Positions 54,769 to 63,760 of a DNA stretch of 64,000 bases are shown here, piece by piece. Numbering within the stretch: the stretch's first letter is position 1; each line of letters begins with the position of its first letter. The stretch comes from Cytobacillus oceanisediminis 2691 (GTDB lineage Bacteria; Bacillota; Bacilli; Bacillales; Cytobacillaceae): the NCBI RefSeq assembly GCF_007678455.1, contig NZ_VEEP01000002.1, positions 343,099 to 407,098 of the forward strand, written 5' to 3'. The notes below the pieces were generated by a model. The model made no database searches. It worked only from the letters and a program-made list of their open reading frames with translations, and was not told the DNA's origin. The translations under genes and the position numbers were made by a program.

Positions 54769-55911
54769 ATGAGTATTCTGATCGTCGATGATAATGAAGC
54801 GAATTTATTTGTCATTGAAAAGTTATTGAACCGGGCCGGTTACAAAGATCATCTTTCGTTCACGTCGGCTCATGATTTATTCGGCTATCTTGAATCGGAT
54901 CATCCTTATATCATCGCTGAACAGGTGAATGTGATCCTCATGGATATCATGATGCCTGAAGTGGATGGAATCGAAGCATGCCGGCGCCTTCAGGAGAATC
55001 CCCATTTAAAGGATATTCCGGTTATCTTCGTCACCGCCCTTGAAGATACGGACAAGGTTGTGGAGGCGTTGGATGCCGGCGGAATGGATTATCTAATGAA
55101 GCCAATCAAGAAAACAGAACTGCTAGCCCGAATCAGGGTCGCACTAAGGCTGAAATATGAAAAAGATTGGCACAAAAAGCAGGAAGAGAAAATTGTCAAC
55201 GAGCTTGAACTTTCGATGCAGGTCCAGACCAGTCTGCTCAGCGAGCCTGTCGAGGAGGATAACCTTCTGATAAAAGCCTCCTATTTGCCGGCGTACAAGC
55301 TGGCCGGAGATCTTTATTACTGGCACAGAATCGACGAACATCGATATGCTGTCATCCAGCTGGATATGATGGGACACGGAATATCCTCTTCACTCGTATG
55401 CATGTTCATCTCATCTGTGCTCCGCGATGCAATCCGCTCGAATCCCGACCCCGAGTATGTGATTGGTGAACTGAACAAATGGATGAACTCCTTAAACCTA
55501 CATAATCAAAAAATCCCTTATTATTTTACTGCGATTTACCTGACGCTCGATACCGAGCAGCGTAAAATTGAGTACATCAATGCTGGCCACCCAACAGCGC
55601 ACGCCATGATCGACGGTAACCATATTGAGGAACTGAAGAGCAATACATGTGCGGTCGGATTTTTCCCTGAAATACATACAAACAAGACGACCATCTTCTA
55701 CTCTGATTCCCTGCAGCTTCTCATCTGTACAGATGGCGTCCATGAAGCCATCGACAAATACGAGCAAGCAGGCACTGAATTCCTGAAAAACATCACCATG
55801 AAGCTTATGGATGAGGCAAGGAACAAAGAACCTCTTGATCTGATTCTGACACCGGAACAGAAGGAAGCTGGATCAGATGATATGTGCACCGTGCTGATTC
55901 AGGCGAGATAA
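54769..55911 (+). CDS. rsbY: Response-regulator PP2C phosphatase, RsbY-like
   Basis: This 380-residue protein has an N-terminal receiver (residues 1-125: acidic VDDN pocket, phospho-acceptor Asp59 in VILMDIMMPEVDG, Lys111 in LMKPIKK), a helical linker (KKQEEKIVNELELSMQVQTSLL) and a SpoIIE/PPM-type phosphatase domain. The phosphatase has metal Asp181 in AGDLYYW, Asp199-Gly202 in DMMGHG, and terminal DGVHEA and GSDDM. In B. cereus, RsbY of this layout is phosphorylated by RsbK and dephosphorylates RsbV to free sigma-B. The RsbM- and RsbK-like genes lie 1-6 kb away. The ATG follows GGAGAGGGATTACAT. A possible sigma-B promoter precedes it. Confidence 0.82.
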   Translation: MSILIVDDNEANLFVIEKLLNRAGYKDHLSFTSAHDLFGYLESDHPYIIAEQVNVILMDIMMPEVDGIEACRRLQENPHLKDIPVIFVTALEDTDKVVEALDAGGMDYLMKPIKKTELLARIRVALRLKYEKDWHKKQEEKIVNELELSMQVQTSLLSEPVEEDNLLIKASYLPAYKLAGDLYYWHRIDEHRYAVIQLDMMGHGISSSLVCMFISSVLRDAIRSNPDPEYVIGELNKWMNSLNLHNQKIPYYFTAIYLTLDTEQRKIEYINAGHPTAHAMIDGNHIEELKSNTCAVGFFPEIHTNKTTIFYSDSLQLLICTDGVHEAIDKYEQAGTEFLKNITMKLMDEARNKEPLDLILTPEQKEAGSDDMCTVLIQAR

Positions 55912-55921
55912 TAGAAGAGAT

Positions 55922-55954
55922 AAAAAAGCAGCGTGAATTTTCCACGCTGCTTTC
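55922..55954. terminator. Bidirectional terminator after the rsbY-like gene
   Basis: AAAAAGCAGCGTG, AATTTTC, CACGCTGCTTT; T-run TTTCTCC forward and TTTTTTA reverse. Confidence 0.85.
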
Positions 55955-55990
55955 TCCAATTTCATTTTGCACAAACCAATGTAATTCTCT

Positions 55991-56902
55991 CTAGTAATCA
56001 TCTTCTATTTCCGAGATGTCAAATAAAAAAACGGCCGAGTCGACACTTTGAAAGCTTTCATGAGTGATAATCCCTTGTTCATCTCTCTCTTCGCCGGTTT
56101 TCTCCAACGCAAAGCTTGATATGGAATATCCCTCGACCGGAAGCTCTTCATCCTCTAATTCTTGTATTTCCCCTTCCAAAACAGTCATGTTAGCAAGGTC
56201 TTCTGTCGCATAACCCTCCCGATCCCCTGAACTTCGGATAATATAGGATGAATAGCTTCCCTTCGCCTCAGTAATTTCTTTTATATTTAATCCATCCAGA
56301 ATTTCAAAGAAGCGCCAGGCCACAACCAACCGATCATATTGAAGCCATGAATCGGCCTCACTATGCCTAACTTGATACCTGCTCTTGTCAGTATCATATT
56401 GAATTTTATAGAGGTCAAAATGGCTGTCATTTTGTATTGCGAGCTGCCATCGTAAATTTATTATTCTGCTATCCTTGCCATATTCTACTTCAAAATCCTC
56501 AAGTTTCCAATCCTTCTCCTCTAGTCCTATCTCATGAATAATCCGCTCATTTTCATGTTTGAAATCTATTTCATACACGGAGCCAAGTTCACTGTCGATG
56601 GATTTTGGCAGGCTTACCAATTGGTTATCCGCAAAAGGCAAAATCCAAAAGGTCAGGATAAAAGCGAACACTCCAAGATAAGCAGCCATCTGTTTTGCAC
56701 GGATATTCACTCTTGGGCGAAAGAACAATAAATACACAAAAAAACCGAGCGGCAATGAAACCTCATTTAAAGTAAGATTCAATGAACCCAGTATAAAGTA
56801 TCCGATAATTTTAGGCAGGAAATTAGCCTCCTCCTCAACCTTTTTACGCACTAAATATAGGATACTGACAACGAAGAGAACGGTATAAACACCTGATGCC
56901 AT
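55991..56902 (-). CDS. Hypothetical membrane protein, 303 aa
   Basis: Three hydrophobic segments lie within the first ~95 residues (VYTVLFVVSILYLV, IIGYFILGSLNLTLNEVSLPLGFFVYLLFF, MAAYLGVFAFILTFWILPFA). They are followed by a ~210-residue, strongly acidic, probably extracellular domain rich in Glu/Asp (LEGEIQELEDEELPVEGYS) with strand-like patterns. No family is recognised. The start is the ATG at 56902, 5 nt after GGAGG; an ATG 21 nt upstream lies before that site. It is placed between the RsbY- and RsbM-like genes; a link to stress signalling is only positional. Confidence 0.75.
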   Translation of the reverse strand: MASGVYTVLFVVSILYLVRKKVEEEANFLPKIIGYFILGSLNLTLNEVSLPLGFFVYLLFFRPRVNIRAKQMAAYLGVFAFILTFWILPFADNQLVSLPKSIDSELGSVYEIDFKHENERIIHEIGLEEKDWKLEDFEVEYGKDSRIINLRWQLAIQNDSHFDLYKIQYDTDKSRYQVRHSEADSWLQYDRLVVAWRFFEILDGLNIKEITEAKGSYSSYIIRSSGDREGYATEDLANMTVLEGEIQELEDEELPVEGYSISSFALEKTGEERDEQGIITHESFQSVDSAVFLFDISEIEDDY

Positions 56903-56980
56903 TTTGACCTCCACCCCAATCATGAAAAAGAACGATTTGGTTTTTCCTTAATTTTACTAAAATCAGCCCCATTAAAACAC

Positions 56981-57011
56981 AAAAAGCAGTGGACTTTTTT
57001 TAATCCACTGC
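56981..57011 (-). terminator. Terminator of the rsbM-like gene
   Basis: Reverse strand: GCAGTGGA, loop, TCCACTGC, then TTTTTGTG. Confidence 0.88.
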
Positions 57012-57023
57012 CTTTATGCTTAG

Positions 57024-57830
57024 TTATTTTTTTCGGTATAGTTTCTCCCTCGAATTGAAGGCTTCCAAAAAGCCAAGTTCCGGCCTGACGGTTTCCTTTG
57101 TTCCGAGACCGAGAAAGCCTCTTGGACTTAGGCTTTCATCAAAAAGCTGGAATACCTGCTTCTGCAGCTCCAGATTGAAGTAAATCAGGACATTGCGGCA
57201 AATGATGAGATGGAACTCGTTAAAGGAACCATCGGTCACCAGATTATGCTGGGCAAATACGATGTTCTTTTTCAAGGAATGCTTCAGGCGGGCGAATTCG
57301 CTATCCGCATCGTAATACTCAGAGAACGATTTGTTCCCGCCAGCCATGATGTAATTTTTCGTATAGGATTGCATTTTATGCAATGGCATTGTCCCTGATT
57401 CAGCCTTCGCGAGAACAGTTTCGTTCATGTCTGTCGCATAAATTTTTGTCCGATCAGCAAGGCCCTCCTCCTCGATTAAAATCGCCATTGAATAGGCTTC
57501 TTCCCCGGTCGAACAGCCAGCATGCCAGATCCGGATCTCCGGCAGCTCCCTCAAAAGCGGAACCACTTCTTCGCGCAATGCTTTGAAAAAAGAAGGATCC
57601 CGGAACATTTCAGTGACATTGATTGAAAAGTCCTTGAGTATCTCATCCAAAACCCGCTCATTATGGATGATTTTTTCGGTCAGGCTTGTGATGCTGGACA
57701 ATTTTTCAGCATTCATTCTTGCAGTCGTTCTCCTCATGATCGAAGAGCGCATATAATTCCTGAAGTCATAGCCGGACAGGCGATAGATCGCCAACAAAAG
57801 CAATTCCAGTTCTAATTCTTCGTTTTTCAC
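57024..57830 (-). CDS. rsbM: CheR-type methyltransferase, RsbM-like
   Basis: This 268-residue CheR-family SAM methyltransferase has an N-terminal helical domain (YDFRNYMRSSIMRRTTARM), FSINVTEMFRDPSFF, the SAM loop in IWHAGCSTGEEAYSMA (~100-112), ATDMNETVL and ICRNVLIYF. CheR methylates Glu of chemoreceptors. In B. cereus a stand-alone CheR-like protein, RsbM, methylates the sensor kinase RsbK and restrains sigma-B. Here it follows an RsbK-like kinase gene by 39 bp on the same strand, which favours RsbM over chemotaxis. The start is a GTG after GAGGGTTGAAAG. Confidence 0.82.
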   Translation of the reverse strand: MKNEELELELLLLAIYRLSGYDFRNYMRSSIMRRTTARMNAEKLSSITSLTEKIIHNERVLDEILKDFSINVTEMFRDPSFFKALREEVVPLLRELPEIRIWHAGCSTGEEAYSMAILIEEEGLADRTKIYATDMNETVLAKAESGTMPLHKMQSYTKNYIMAGGNKSFSEYYDADSEFARLKHSLKKNIVFAQHNLVTDGSFNEFHLIICRNVLIYFNLELQKQVFQLFDESLSPRGFLGLGTKETVRPELGFLEAFNSREKLYRKK

Positions 57831-57869
57831 CTTTCAACCCTCTGCTTTCATCCTGATGGCTCCCAGCAT

Positions 57870-60650
57870 CTATGACAGCCAAACGCGCATGGCTGACAAC
57901 AGCTGGTCCAGCTTCATCGGTTTGCTGATGTAATCATTCGCTCCTGCATCAAGGCATTTTTCACGGTCGCCCTTCATTGCCTTTGCTGTCAGTGCGATGA
58001 TCGGAAGCTCCTTGTTATTTTCGTTCCTGCGGATTTGCCTGATGGCTTCATATCCATCCATGACCGGCATCATGATATCCATCAGGACGATATCCGCATC
58101 GATTTCCTTCATCTTTTCAAGACAGTCTTCCCCATTGTCAGCCGTAACCACCTTCATGCCCTCTTTTTGCAGGACATTCTTCAAGGTGAAAATATTGCGG
58201 TGGTCATCGTCCGCAATCACAACCGTTTTACCAGTCAGGACGGTTGTTTCTCCAACAATGATTTCTTCTTCCGCTTGCGGCGGATCTGGTAAAAGCGGCT
58301 CAGGTGCTGCCGTTCTCTCCAAGGATGCTGCCACCTGATCGTTCACTTCAAAACCGCCAAGGGAAGGATAGCCGTCCGGCAGGTTAGGGATGATGAGTGT
58401 GAATGTGCTGCCCTCGCCTTCCTTGCTTTCCACCTTGCAGACCCCGCCAAGAAGCATGGCGAACTCTCTGGAAATCGACAGGCCGAGCCCGGTGCCGCCG
58501 TACTTCCTCATGGTCGCGCCGTCTACCTGCTGAAACGCTTCAAAAATCATCCTTTGCTTATCTTTCGGAATGCCAATCCCCGAATCCGTCACCGAGAATT
58601 TCACCCACGTATCAGACTGCCCTTTTAGAGGACATCCAATCGTTTCCTTCCCATACGCTTTCTCGATTTTGACGGAGACAGAGCCTTTTTCCGTAAACTT
58701 GAAGGCATTGGACAGAAGATTTTTCAAAATCTGCTGCAATCTTTGTTCATCTGTATAGATGATTGGCGTTACATCGTCCGCCTTTTCAACGGTAAAATCG
58801 ATCTTTTTATTCTTTGCAGCCTGGGCAAATTGGCGCTCCATTCGTTCGGTAAACTCATCAAGGAACACCTCTTCGAAGCTCACTTCCAGCTTACCGGCTT
58901 CTACCTTGGACAAGTCCAGGATGTCATTGATCAAATTCAGCAAATCCTGTCCGGACGAATGGATGACCTTTGAGAATTCTTTTTGCTCATCGGAAAGACC
59001 GTTCTCTTCATCATCAAGCAGCATCTCGGAAAGAAGAAGGATACTGTTTAATGGCGTACGCAATTCATGGGACATATTCGCCAGAAACTCCGATTTATAG
59101 GTCGAGCTTTGTTCAAGCTCTCTTGCCTTCTGTTCCAGGTCTTCCTTTGCCGCCTGCAGTTCTTCGGATTTCAACTCCGCATCGCGTGTACGCTCCTCCA
59201 GCTGCTCATTCATCATCCGCAGCTCCTCTGTCTGCATTTGCAATTCTTCTGACTGTGCCTGCAGCTCTTCGGATTGGGATTGCAATTCCTCGGATTGCGC
59301 CTGCAGCTCTTCCGTCTGTGCCTGTGACTCAAGCAACAACCGCTCTACTTCCATTCGGCCAATAATATTGGCAAGCCCGATTCCCAGCGTTTCAAGTACA
59401 TTTTCAAGAAGCTTCAGGCTGGCTGGAGTAAACCTGGACAGGCTTGCAACTTCCACCACTGCAACCACTTCATCCTTCAACATGACAGGCGCCATGACGA
59501 TACTCTTCGGCACTGCATCACCCAGCCCCGTAGAAATTGTCCTGTAGTCAGCAGGAATGTCATCCATCACAACCGTGCGTTTTTCCTCAGCACATTGGCC
59601 AATCATCCCTTGACCGGCTACAAAGCCGTCACGCCCAGCTTCATCAGCAAAGGATGCAATCTTTTTAAAATACGGCTTTCCAGCAGATTCGTCTTTAAGA
59701 TAAAAAACTCCTAGGTTTCCGTCCATTATAGGTGTCAGCTTTTTCATGAAGTTTTCTGCCAGGGAAGAAACGGTCACTTCTCTGCCATAAAGCTTCACCA
59801 CCTCCACGGAGTTAGATTGGATCCAGTTCTGTTCTTGCATTTCTTCATTATATTCCTTTTCCTTCTCAGTGAGCTTTTCGATGGAAACGGCCATCGAATT
59901 ATAGGCTCGGGCAATCTCGCCAAACTCACCCTTTATGCCATCGTCCATCCGAGGAATCGAGGATAAGTCATCATAATTGACCTTCTTGATCGACTCCGTA
60001 AAGGAATGGACCGTGCCGACCGTATCCCGGATGACCCAGAGCATCACGCCAGTTATCAGGATGATGGCCAGGATGACCATCCCAACCAAACCTGTGACCA
60101 GATTATCATAAGTCCCAGTTGCCTCCTTCATGGCGCTGTTCATCAATTCTTCCTGATAATCTTTAAACTCCTCGATTTTTTCAAATAATACATCCCTGGT
60201 CGCCATCTCACTCTGATAGAGGCCGCGGACTTCAGACTGGCTCGCTCCATTCGCGATCAGGCCGTTGATTTTATTTTCCATGACCGCATATTCCCGATAG
60301 GCGTCCTGGACTTCAACCACCAGTACTTTTGATGTTTTCCGATTCAGGATCGTTTCCAGCTCCAACAGCGCCTTGCCAATATCCATCTGGTCGAGGGAAG
60401 CATTGGTTTCCTCTATTGTCGACCCTTCTTCTTCCCCGTACTCCGTGATTAACTCAACAAGGTTACGGTCCCGCTGATAAAGCTCCTTCCTGATCTCCAT
60501 AACCGTGCTCACTTTTGCATAGCGATCTTCTACGATCTCAAGCAGGTTTCCCCTGATTGAATTCATCATCGCCAAAATTGTAAATAACAAGATGAACAAG
60601 AATAACACCGTCAGCCCCAAGCCGACATATTGCTTCTTTTTAAAGCCCAT
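57870..60650 (-). CDS. rsbK: Hybrid sensor histidine kinase, RsbK-like (CHASE3-HAMP-GAF-HK-REC)
   Basis: This 926-residue kinase has TM1 at ~10-28, an extracellular CHASE3-type helical sensor (~30-180) and TM2 at ~186-207. A HAMP domain (to ~265) and a GAF-like domain (~290-440) follow. A coiled coil of near-perfect seven-residue repeats (EELQAQS type, ~445-490) precedes HisKA with His ~527 in ANMSHELRTPLNSI. The HATPase domain has N box LKNLLSNAFKFTEKG, DSGIGIP and GGTGLGLSI. The C-terminal receiver has phospho-acceptor Asp ~858 in VLMDIMMPVMDG. This is the domain set of B. cereus RsbK. It is co-transcribed with the RsbM-like gene (39-bp gap). The ATG follows GGGGGAGAAG. Confidence 0.88.
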   Translation of the reverse strand: MGFKKKQYVGLGLTVLFLFILLFTILAMMNSIRGNLLEIVEDRYAKVSTVMEIRKELYQRDRNLVELITEYGEEEGSTIEETNASLDQMDIGKALLELETILNRKTSKVLVVEVQDAYREYAVMENKINGLIANGASQSEVRGLYQSEMATRDVLFEKIEEFKDYQEELMNSAMKEATGTYDNLVTGLVGMVILAIILITGVMLWVIRDTVGTVHSFTESIKKVNYDDLSSIPRMDDGIKGEFGEIARAYNSMAVSIEKLTEKEKEYNEEMQEQNWIQSNSVEVVKLYGREVTVSSLAENFMKKLTPIMDGNLGVFYLKDESAGKPYFKKIASFADEAGRDGFVAGQGMIGQCAEEKRTVVMDDIPADYRTISTGLGDAVPKSIVMAPVMLKDEVVAVVEVASLSRFTPASLKLLENVLETLGIGLANIIGRMEVERLLLESQAQTEELQAQSEELQSQSEELQAQSEELQMQTEELRMMNEQLEERTRDAELKSEELQAAKEDLEQKARELEQSSTYKSEFLANMSHELRTPLNSILLLSEMLLDDEENGLSDEQKEFSKVIHSSGQDLLNLINDILDLSKVEAGKLEVSFEEVFLDEFTERMERQFAQAAKNKKIDFTVEKADDVTPIIYTDEQRLQQILKNLLSNAFKFTEKGSVSVKIEKAYGKETIGCPLKGQSDTWVKFSVTDSGIGIPKDKQRMIFEAFQQVDGATMRKYGGTGLGLSISREFAMLLGGVCKVESKEGEGSTFTLIIPNLPDGYPSLGGFEVNDQVAASLERTAAPEPLLPDPPQAEEEIIVGETTVLTGKTVVIADDDHRNIFTLKNVLQKEGMKVVTADNGEDCLEKMKEIDADIVLMDIMMPVMDGYEAIRQIRRNENNKELPIIALTAKAMKGDREKCLDAGANDYISKPMKLDQLLSAMRVWLS

Positions 60651-60863
60651 CTTCTCCCCCGCCTTCGCTCGAATTCTATACTTCTATCAATATACCAAAA
60701 GCCCTGTCACTTAGCTATTTTCAAGGTACTATTGGCGAACATTGAGAGGAGATCGACAGATGATGTGGGAAAGAATGGCTATGTTTACGAGAAAACACGA
60801 ATTCTCATTTATGTTTTCGCAAAACTAATTGCATTCAATATAATGACTAGGGATTTTACATAG

Positions 60864-60904
60864 AAAAACCGAGTATAAAACCTTGACGGTTTCTTACTCG
60901 GTTT
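60864..60904 (-). terminator. Terminator of the GGDEF-EAL gene
   Basis: Reverse strand: AAACCGAGTA, inner GAAACC/GGTTTT hairpin, TACTCGGTTT, then TTCTATG. The T-run is short. Confidence 0.75.
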
Positions 60905-60928
60905 CGAATTCCCCCACATGCTCTGACC

Positions 60929-63112
60929 TTACAAAGAAGGAACTTTTATTCTAGAAAACTCTTCTGCCGGCACAGGCCTGCTGAAATGATATCCTTGTGC
61001 TTCATTGCATCGATGCCGTTTGAGCAGATTCAGCTGGCTCTCTGTTTCAACACCTTCCGCGATGACGGATATTCCAAGATTATGGGCCATCAGGATAATG
61101 GTGGTAGCGATGTTTTCATCGCTTTTATTTTCCGCGATATCCCTGACGAAGCTGCGGTCAATTTTAAGGTGGTCAATCGTGAACCTTTTCAGATAGCTGA
61201 GCGAGCTGTAACCTGTCCCGAAATCGTCGATTGAAATACTGACACCTAGCTTCTTCAGTTCTCGCAGGATGACGCTCGCTTTTTCCACGTCCATAGTCAT
61301 GCTTTCCGTGATTTCAATCGTAAGGAAACGCGGCTCGACTCCAGCTAGACCAAGGGCTTCCCTGATCATCGAAATTAAGTTTGGCTGGTAAAATTGCCGG
61401 ATGGATAAGTTCACTGACATGGTCAGATCCTTCATTCCATTCGCATGCCATTTCTTCAGCTGCACTAAGGCCGTTTTAAGCACCCACTCACCAATCGGAA
61501 TGATCAGGCCCGTTTCCTCGGCAATCGGGATGAACTGGTCTGGCGGTACCATGCCGATCCTTTCATTTTCCCAGCGAATGAGCGCTTCCGCACCTTTAAT
61601 CTCATGTTTGCACAAATTCACAATTGGCTGATAATGGAGGACGAATTCATCCCGCTCAAGCGCTTTACGGAGCTCATTTTCGATTTGCATTTCCTCATAT
61701 GCTCTTGCATCCAGCATCACGTCATAAGCCTGGAAGTTATTGCGCCCTTGCTTCTTAGCCTGGTACATGGCCACATCTGCTTTTCGGAGCAGCATTTCTG
61801 CATCCTCGCCATCTTCCGGATAAAAACTCATGCCTATACTTGTTGAGATAAAAATATCCGTGCCGTCTATGACAATGGGCTCCTCTAACGTTTCAAGGAT
61901 GACACGTGCCATGTCTTGAGCTTGTTCTTTGGTTGTTTGCTCCAGCAAAATGGTGAACTCATCGCCCCCCTGTCTTGAGAACAAGGTACCCTTGTCAAGA
62001 ATCTGCTTAAATTTATCCGAGACTTCAACCAGTAGCCTGTCACCTATCGAATGGCCGAGGGAATCATTCACAAACTTGAAACGATCGAGGTCAAGGAACA
62101 TTAGGCATAGTTTTTCCCCATCTTCCACCTTTGTCTCGGCAATCGCCTTCTGGGCTCTTTCATCAAAAAGCCGGCGGTTAGGCAAACTCGTAAGGGCGTC
62201 ATGATAGGCCATAAAATCTATTTTCTTTTTGGCCTCATAATGCTGGATGACCAGACTGGTGAGATTCGTCGCTTGCTCAATAATCTCCCTGTCATTTTCC
62301 AGAGGAGAACTCACACGACAGTAATAAATATTTAACGTACCAATCACTTTATGGTCATCGTCGAAAACTGGCGAGGACCAGCATGCTTTTAAATGATAAG
62401 AAAGCGCTATGTCGCGATAGTCCTCCCATAATGGATCGGCCTCTGTATCGGTGACCACCACGGATTCCTTGATAAAGGCGGCCCTTCCGCAGGAGCCAGC
62501 ATATTCGCCAATTGGCAATCCATCTACGGCTGAATGATATGCCGGGGGCAAGTTAGGGGACGAACCATGCATCAGCCGCTTCCCTTCCTGGTCAGCAATT
62601 AAGATGGAACAGTGTGCACTGCTCGTGAAACTTTCGACGAAAAAGACAATCTCATCCAGCACTTCCTGAAAAGAAGCTCCTTTCGCCATCATTTTCAGGA
62701 TGCGGTTCTTCCCGCTCAACATCGCCTCAAGCCTCTTATTTACCGAAATATCCTGGGCACACCCCACCACACCGAGGATCTCATCGCCAACCTTGATTGG
62801 CACAACTGTCAGCAGCAAATTCACTTGCTCTCCAGTTTCTTTTCTTTTGATAACCGTTTCAAACCTCTCACGCTCACCATTGACTACACGCTTAAAATGC
62901 CCGATTGTCTCCTCAAGGAAATCCTCGTGGACAATCGAAACGAAGTTCATTCCCAGTGCTTCATCCAGCGGGTATCCGGTGATTTCTATGGCCGCTTTAT
63001 TGAATAAAATAAAATTTCCATCCTTATCAAGGGCATAGCAGCCATCATGGTTAAAATTGAATAATGATTGGTACACATCAAAAAAAGAGCTGTTATTTAT
63101 ATCTGGCTGCAT
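60929..63112 (-). CDS. PAS-GAF-GGDEF-EAL cyclic-di-GMP enzyme
   Basis: This 727-residue soluble protein has PAS (about 10-130: NHDGCYALDKDGNFILFNKAA), GAF (about 145-295), GGDEF (about 300-455, intact RQGGDEFTILLE at ~384) and EAL (about 470-720, intact GAEALIRW at ~509, with DDFGTGYSSLSYLK). Both the diguanylate-cyclase and phosphodiesterase signatures are preserved, so it could make and degrade c-di-GMP, with one activity dominating under PAS/GAF control. It is cytoplasmic. An in-frame GTG lies three codons before the chosen ATG at 63112; GGTGA lies 5 nt upstream of that ATG. It is monocistronic. Confidence 0.92.
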   Translation of the reverse strand: MQPDINNSSFFDVYQSLFNFNHDGCYALDKDGNFILFNKAAIEITGYPLDEALGMNFVSIVHEDFLEETIGHFKRVVNGERERFETVIKRKETGEQVNLLLTVVPIKVGDEILGVVGCAQDISVNKRLEAMLSGKNRILKMMAKGASFQEVLDEIVFFVESFTSSAHCSILIADQEGKRLMHGSSPNLPPAYHSAVDGLPIGEYAGSCGRAAFIKESVVVTDTEADPLWEDYRDIALSYHLKACWSSPVFDDDHKVIGTLNIYYCRVSSPLENDREIIEQATNLTSLVIQHYEAKKKIDFMAYHDALTSLPNRRLFDERAQKAIAETKVEDGEKLCLMFLDLDRFKFVNDSLGHSIGDRLLVEVSDKFKQILDKGTLFSRQGGDEFTILLEQTTKEQAQDMARVILETLEEPIVIDGTDIFISTSIGMSFYPEDGEDAEMLLRKADVAMYQAKKQGRNNFQAYDVMLDARAYEEMQIENELRKALERDEFVLHYQPIVNLCKHEIKGAEALIRWENERIGMVPPDQFIPIAEETGLIIPIGEWVLKTALVQLKKWHANGMKDLTMSVNLSIRQFYQPNLISMIREALGLAGVEPRFLTIEITESMTMDVEKASVILRELKKLGVSISIDDFGTGYSSLSYLKRFTIDHLKIDRSFVRDIAENKSDENIATTIILMAHNLGISVIAEGVETESQLNLLKRHRCNEAQGYHFSRPVPAEEFSRIKVPSL

Positions 63113-63223
63113 GAAAATCACCGTCCCTTATAAAAATCAGAAGTATATACATGTCCTTGTATATATATCGACACTCCCTGACTATGGTTACACTGGTATA
63201 TGTTTACAAATGATTTTTCCGCC

Positions 63224-63247
63224 AAAAAAAGCCTTTAAATCAAAGGC
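63224..63247 (-). terminator. Terminator of hypothetical gene 63297-63698
   Basis: Reverse strand: GCCTTT, GATTT, AAAGGC, then TTTTTTTGG. Confidence 0.82.
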
Positions 63248-63296
63248 CTTCTCCTGGAGCTTTCTTAAATTGTAATCTGTTCCTTCTCGGGGGTGG

Positions 63297-63698
63297 CTAA
63301 TATTTTACAAAGGTCGTAATACTCCGCTTTGAAGCAATCGTCTTTCTGGCGAGCTCTTCCTTCCAGGACTTCTCATTCAGCTGATATTCTCCATATTGGT
63401 CCATATAGGTTTTTTGATAAAGATTGATGGTCCTAGCTTCTTCTGGATGGTTGGAAGACAATGCCCTTCCCCATTTTCCTTCTTCATAAATATAGTGCTC
63501 CACTACATCACCGTACTCCATGAAGCCATCGAGGAAATTTAGAAACTCCATGTCTTCCCCTCCATATTCATAAACATAAGGAAGGGAGAGCGGCAGTTCC
63601 TTTTTATAGTCCTCCCCGCTTAAAAATGGGTAATCATTGCACTCCATGTGGAATTTTTCTATCGGTTTCATTGTTGCGATGAAATAATGACACGTCAT
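63297..63698 (-). CDS. Hypothetical protein, 133 aa
   Basis: The frame is open to 63734; I prefer the ATG at 63698, about 10 nt after GAGG, giving MTCHYFIATMKPIEKFHMEC... The product is soluble and acidic with an aromatic-rich centre (LPYVYEYGGEDMEFLNFLDGFMEYGDVVEHYIYEEG) and a basic C-terminus (SWKEELARKTIASKRSITTF). It has no signal peptide and the family is not recognised. The upstream side is occupied by a tandem repeat array, so its promoter must lie within about 60 bp or inside the array. Confidence 0.7.
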   Translation of the reverse strand: MTCHYFIATMKPIEKFHMECNDYPFLSGEDYKKELPLSLPYVYEYGGEDMEFLNFLDGFMEYGDVVEHYIYEEGKWGRALSSNHPEEARTINLYQKTYMDQYGEYQLNEKSWKEELARKTIASKRSITTFVKY

Positions 63699-63760
63699 AA
63701 CGTACACATCCTCATTTTTGCGGTTCGGAAACAAGTAAAAGTAATTGCCTTTACTCTTTT

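Noticed and set aside
57024..57830. Ordinary chemotaxis CheR
   Set aside because: No other che genes are adjacent, and the gene is co-oriented with an RsbK-like kinase 39 bp upstream. RsbM is more likely, though not proven.
58970..59365. Forward-strand open frame opposite the RsbK-like coiled coil
   Set aside because: It is an antisense shadow caused by the heptad repeat codons. It has no ribosome site, and the kinase frame is clearly real.
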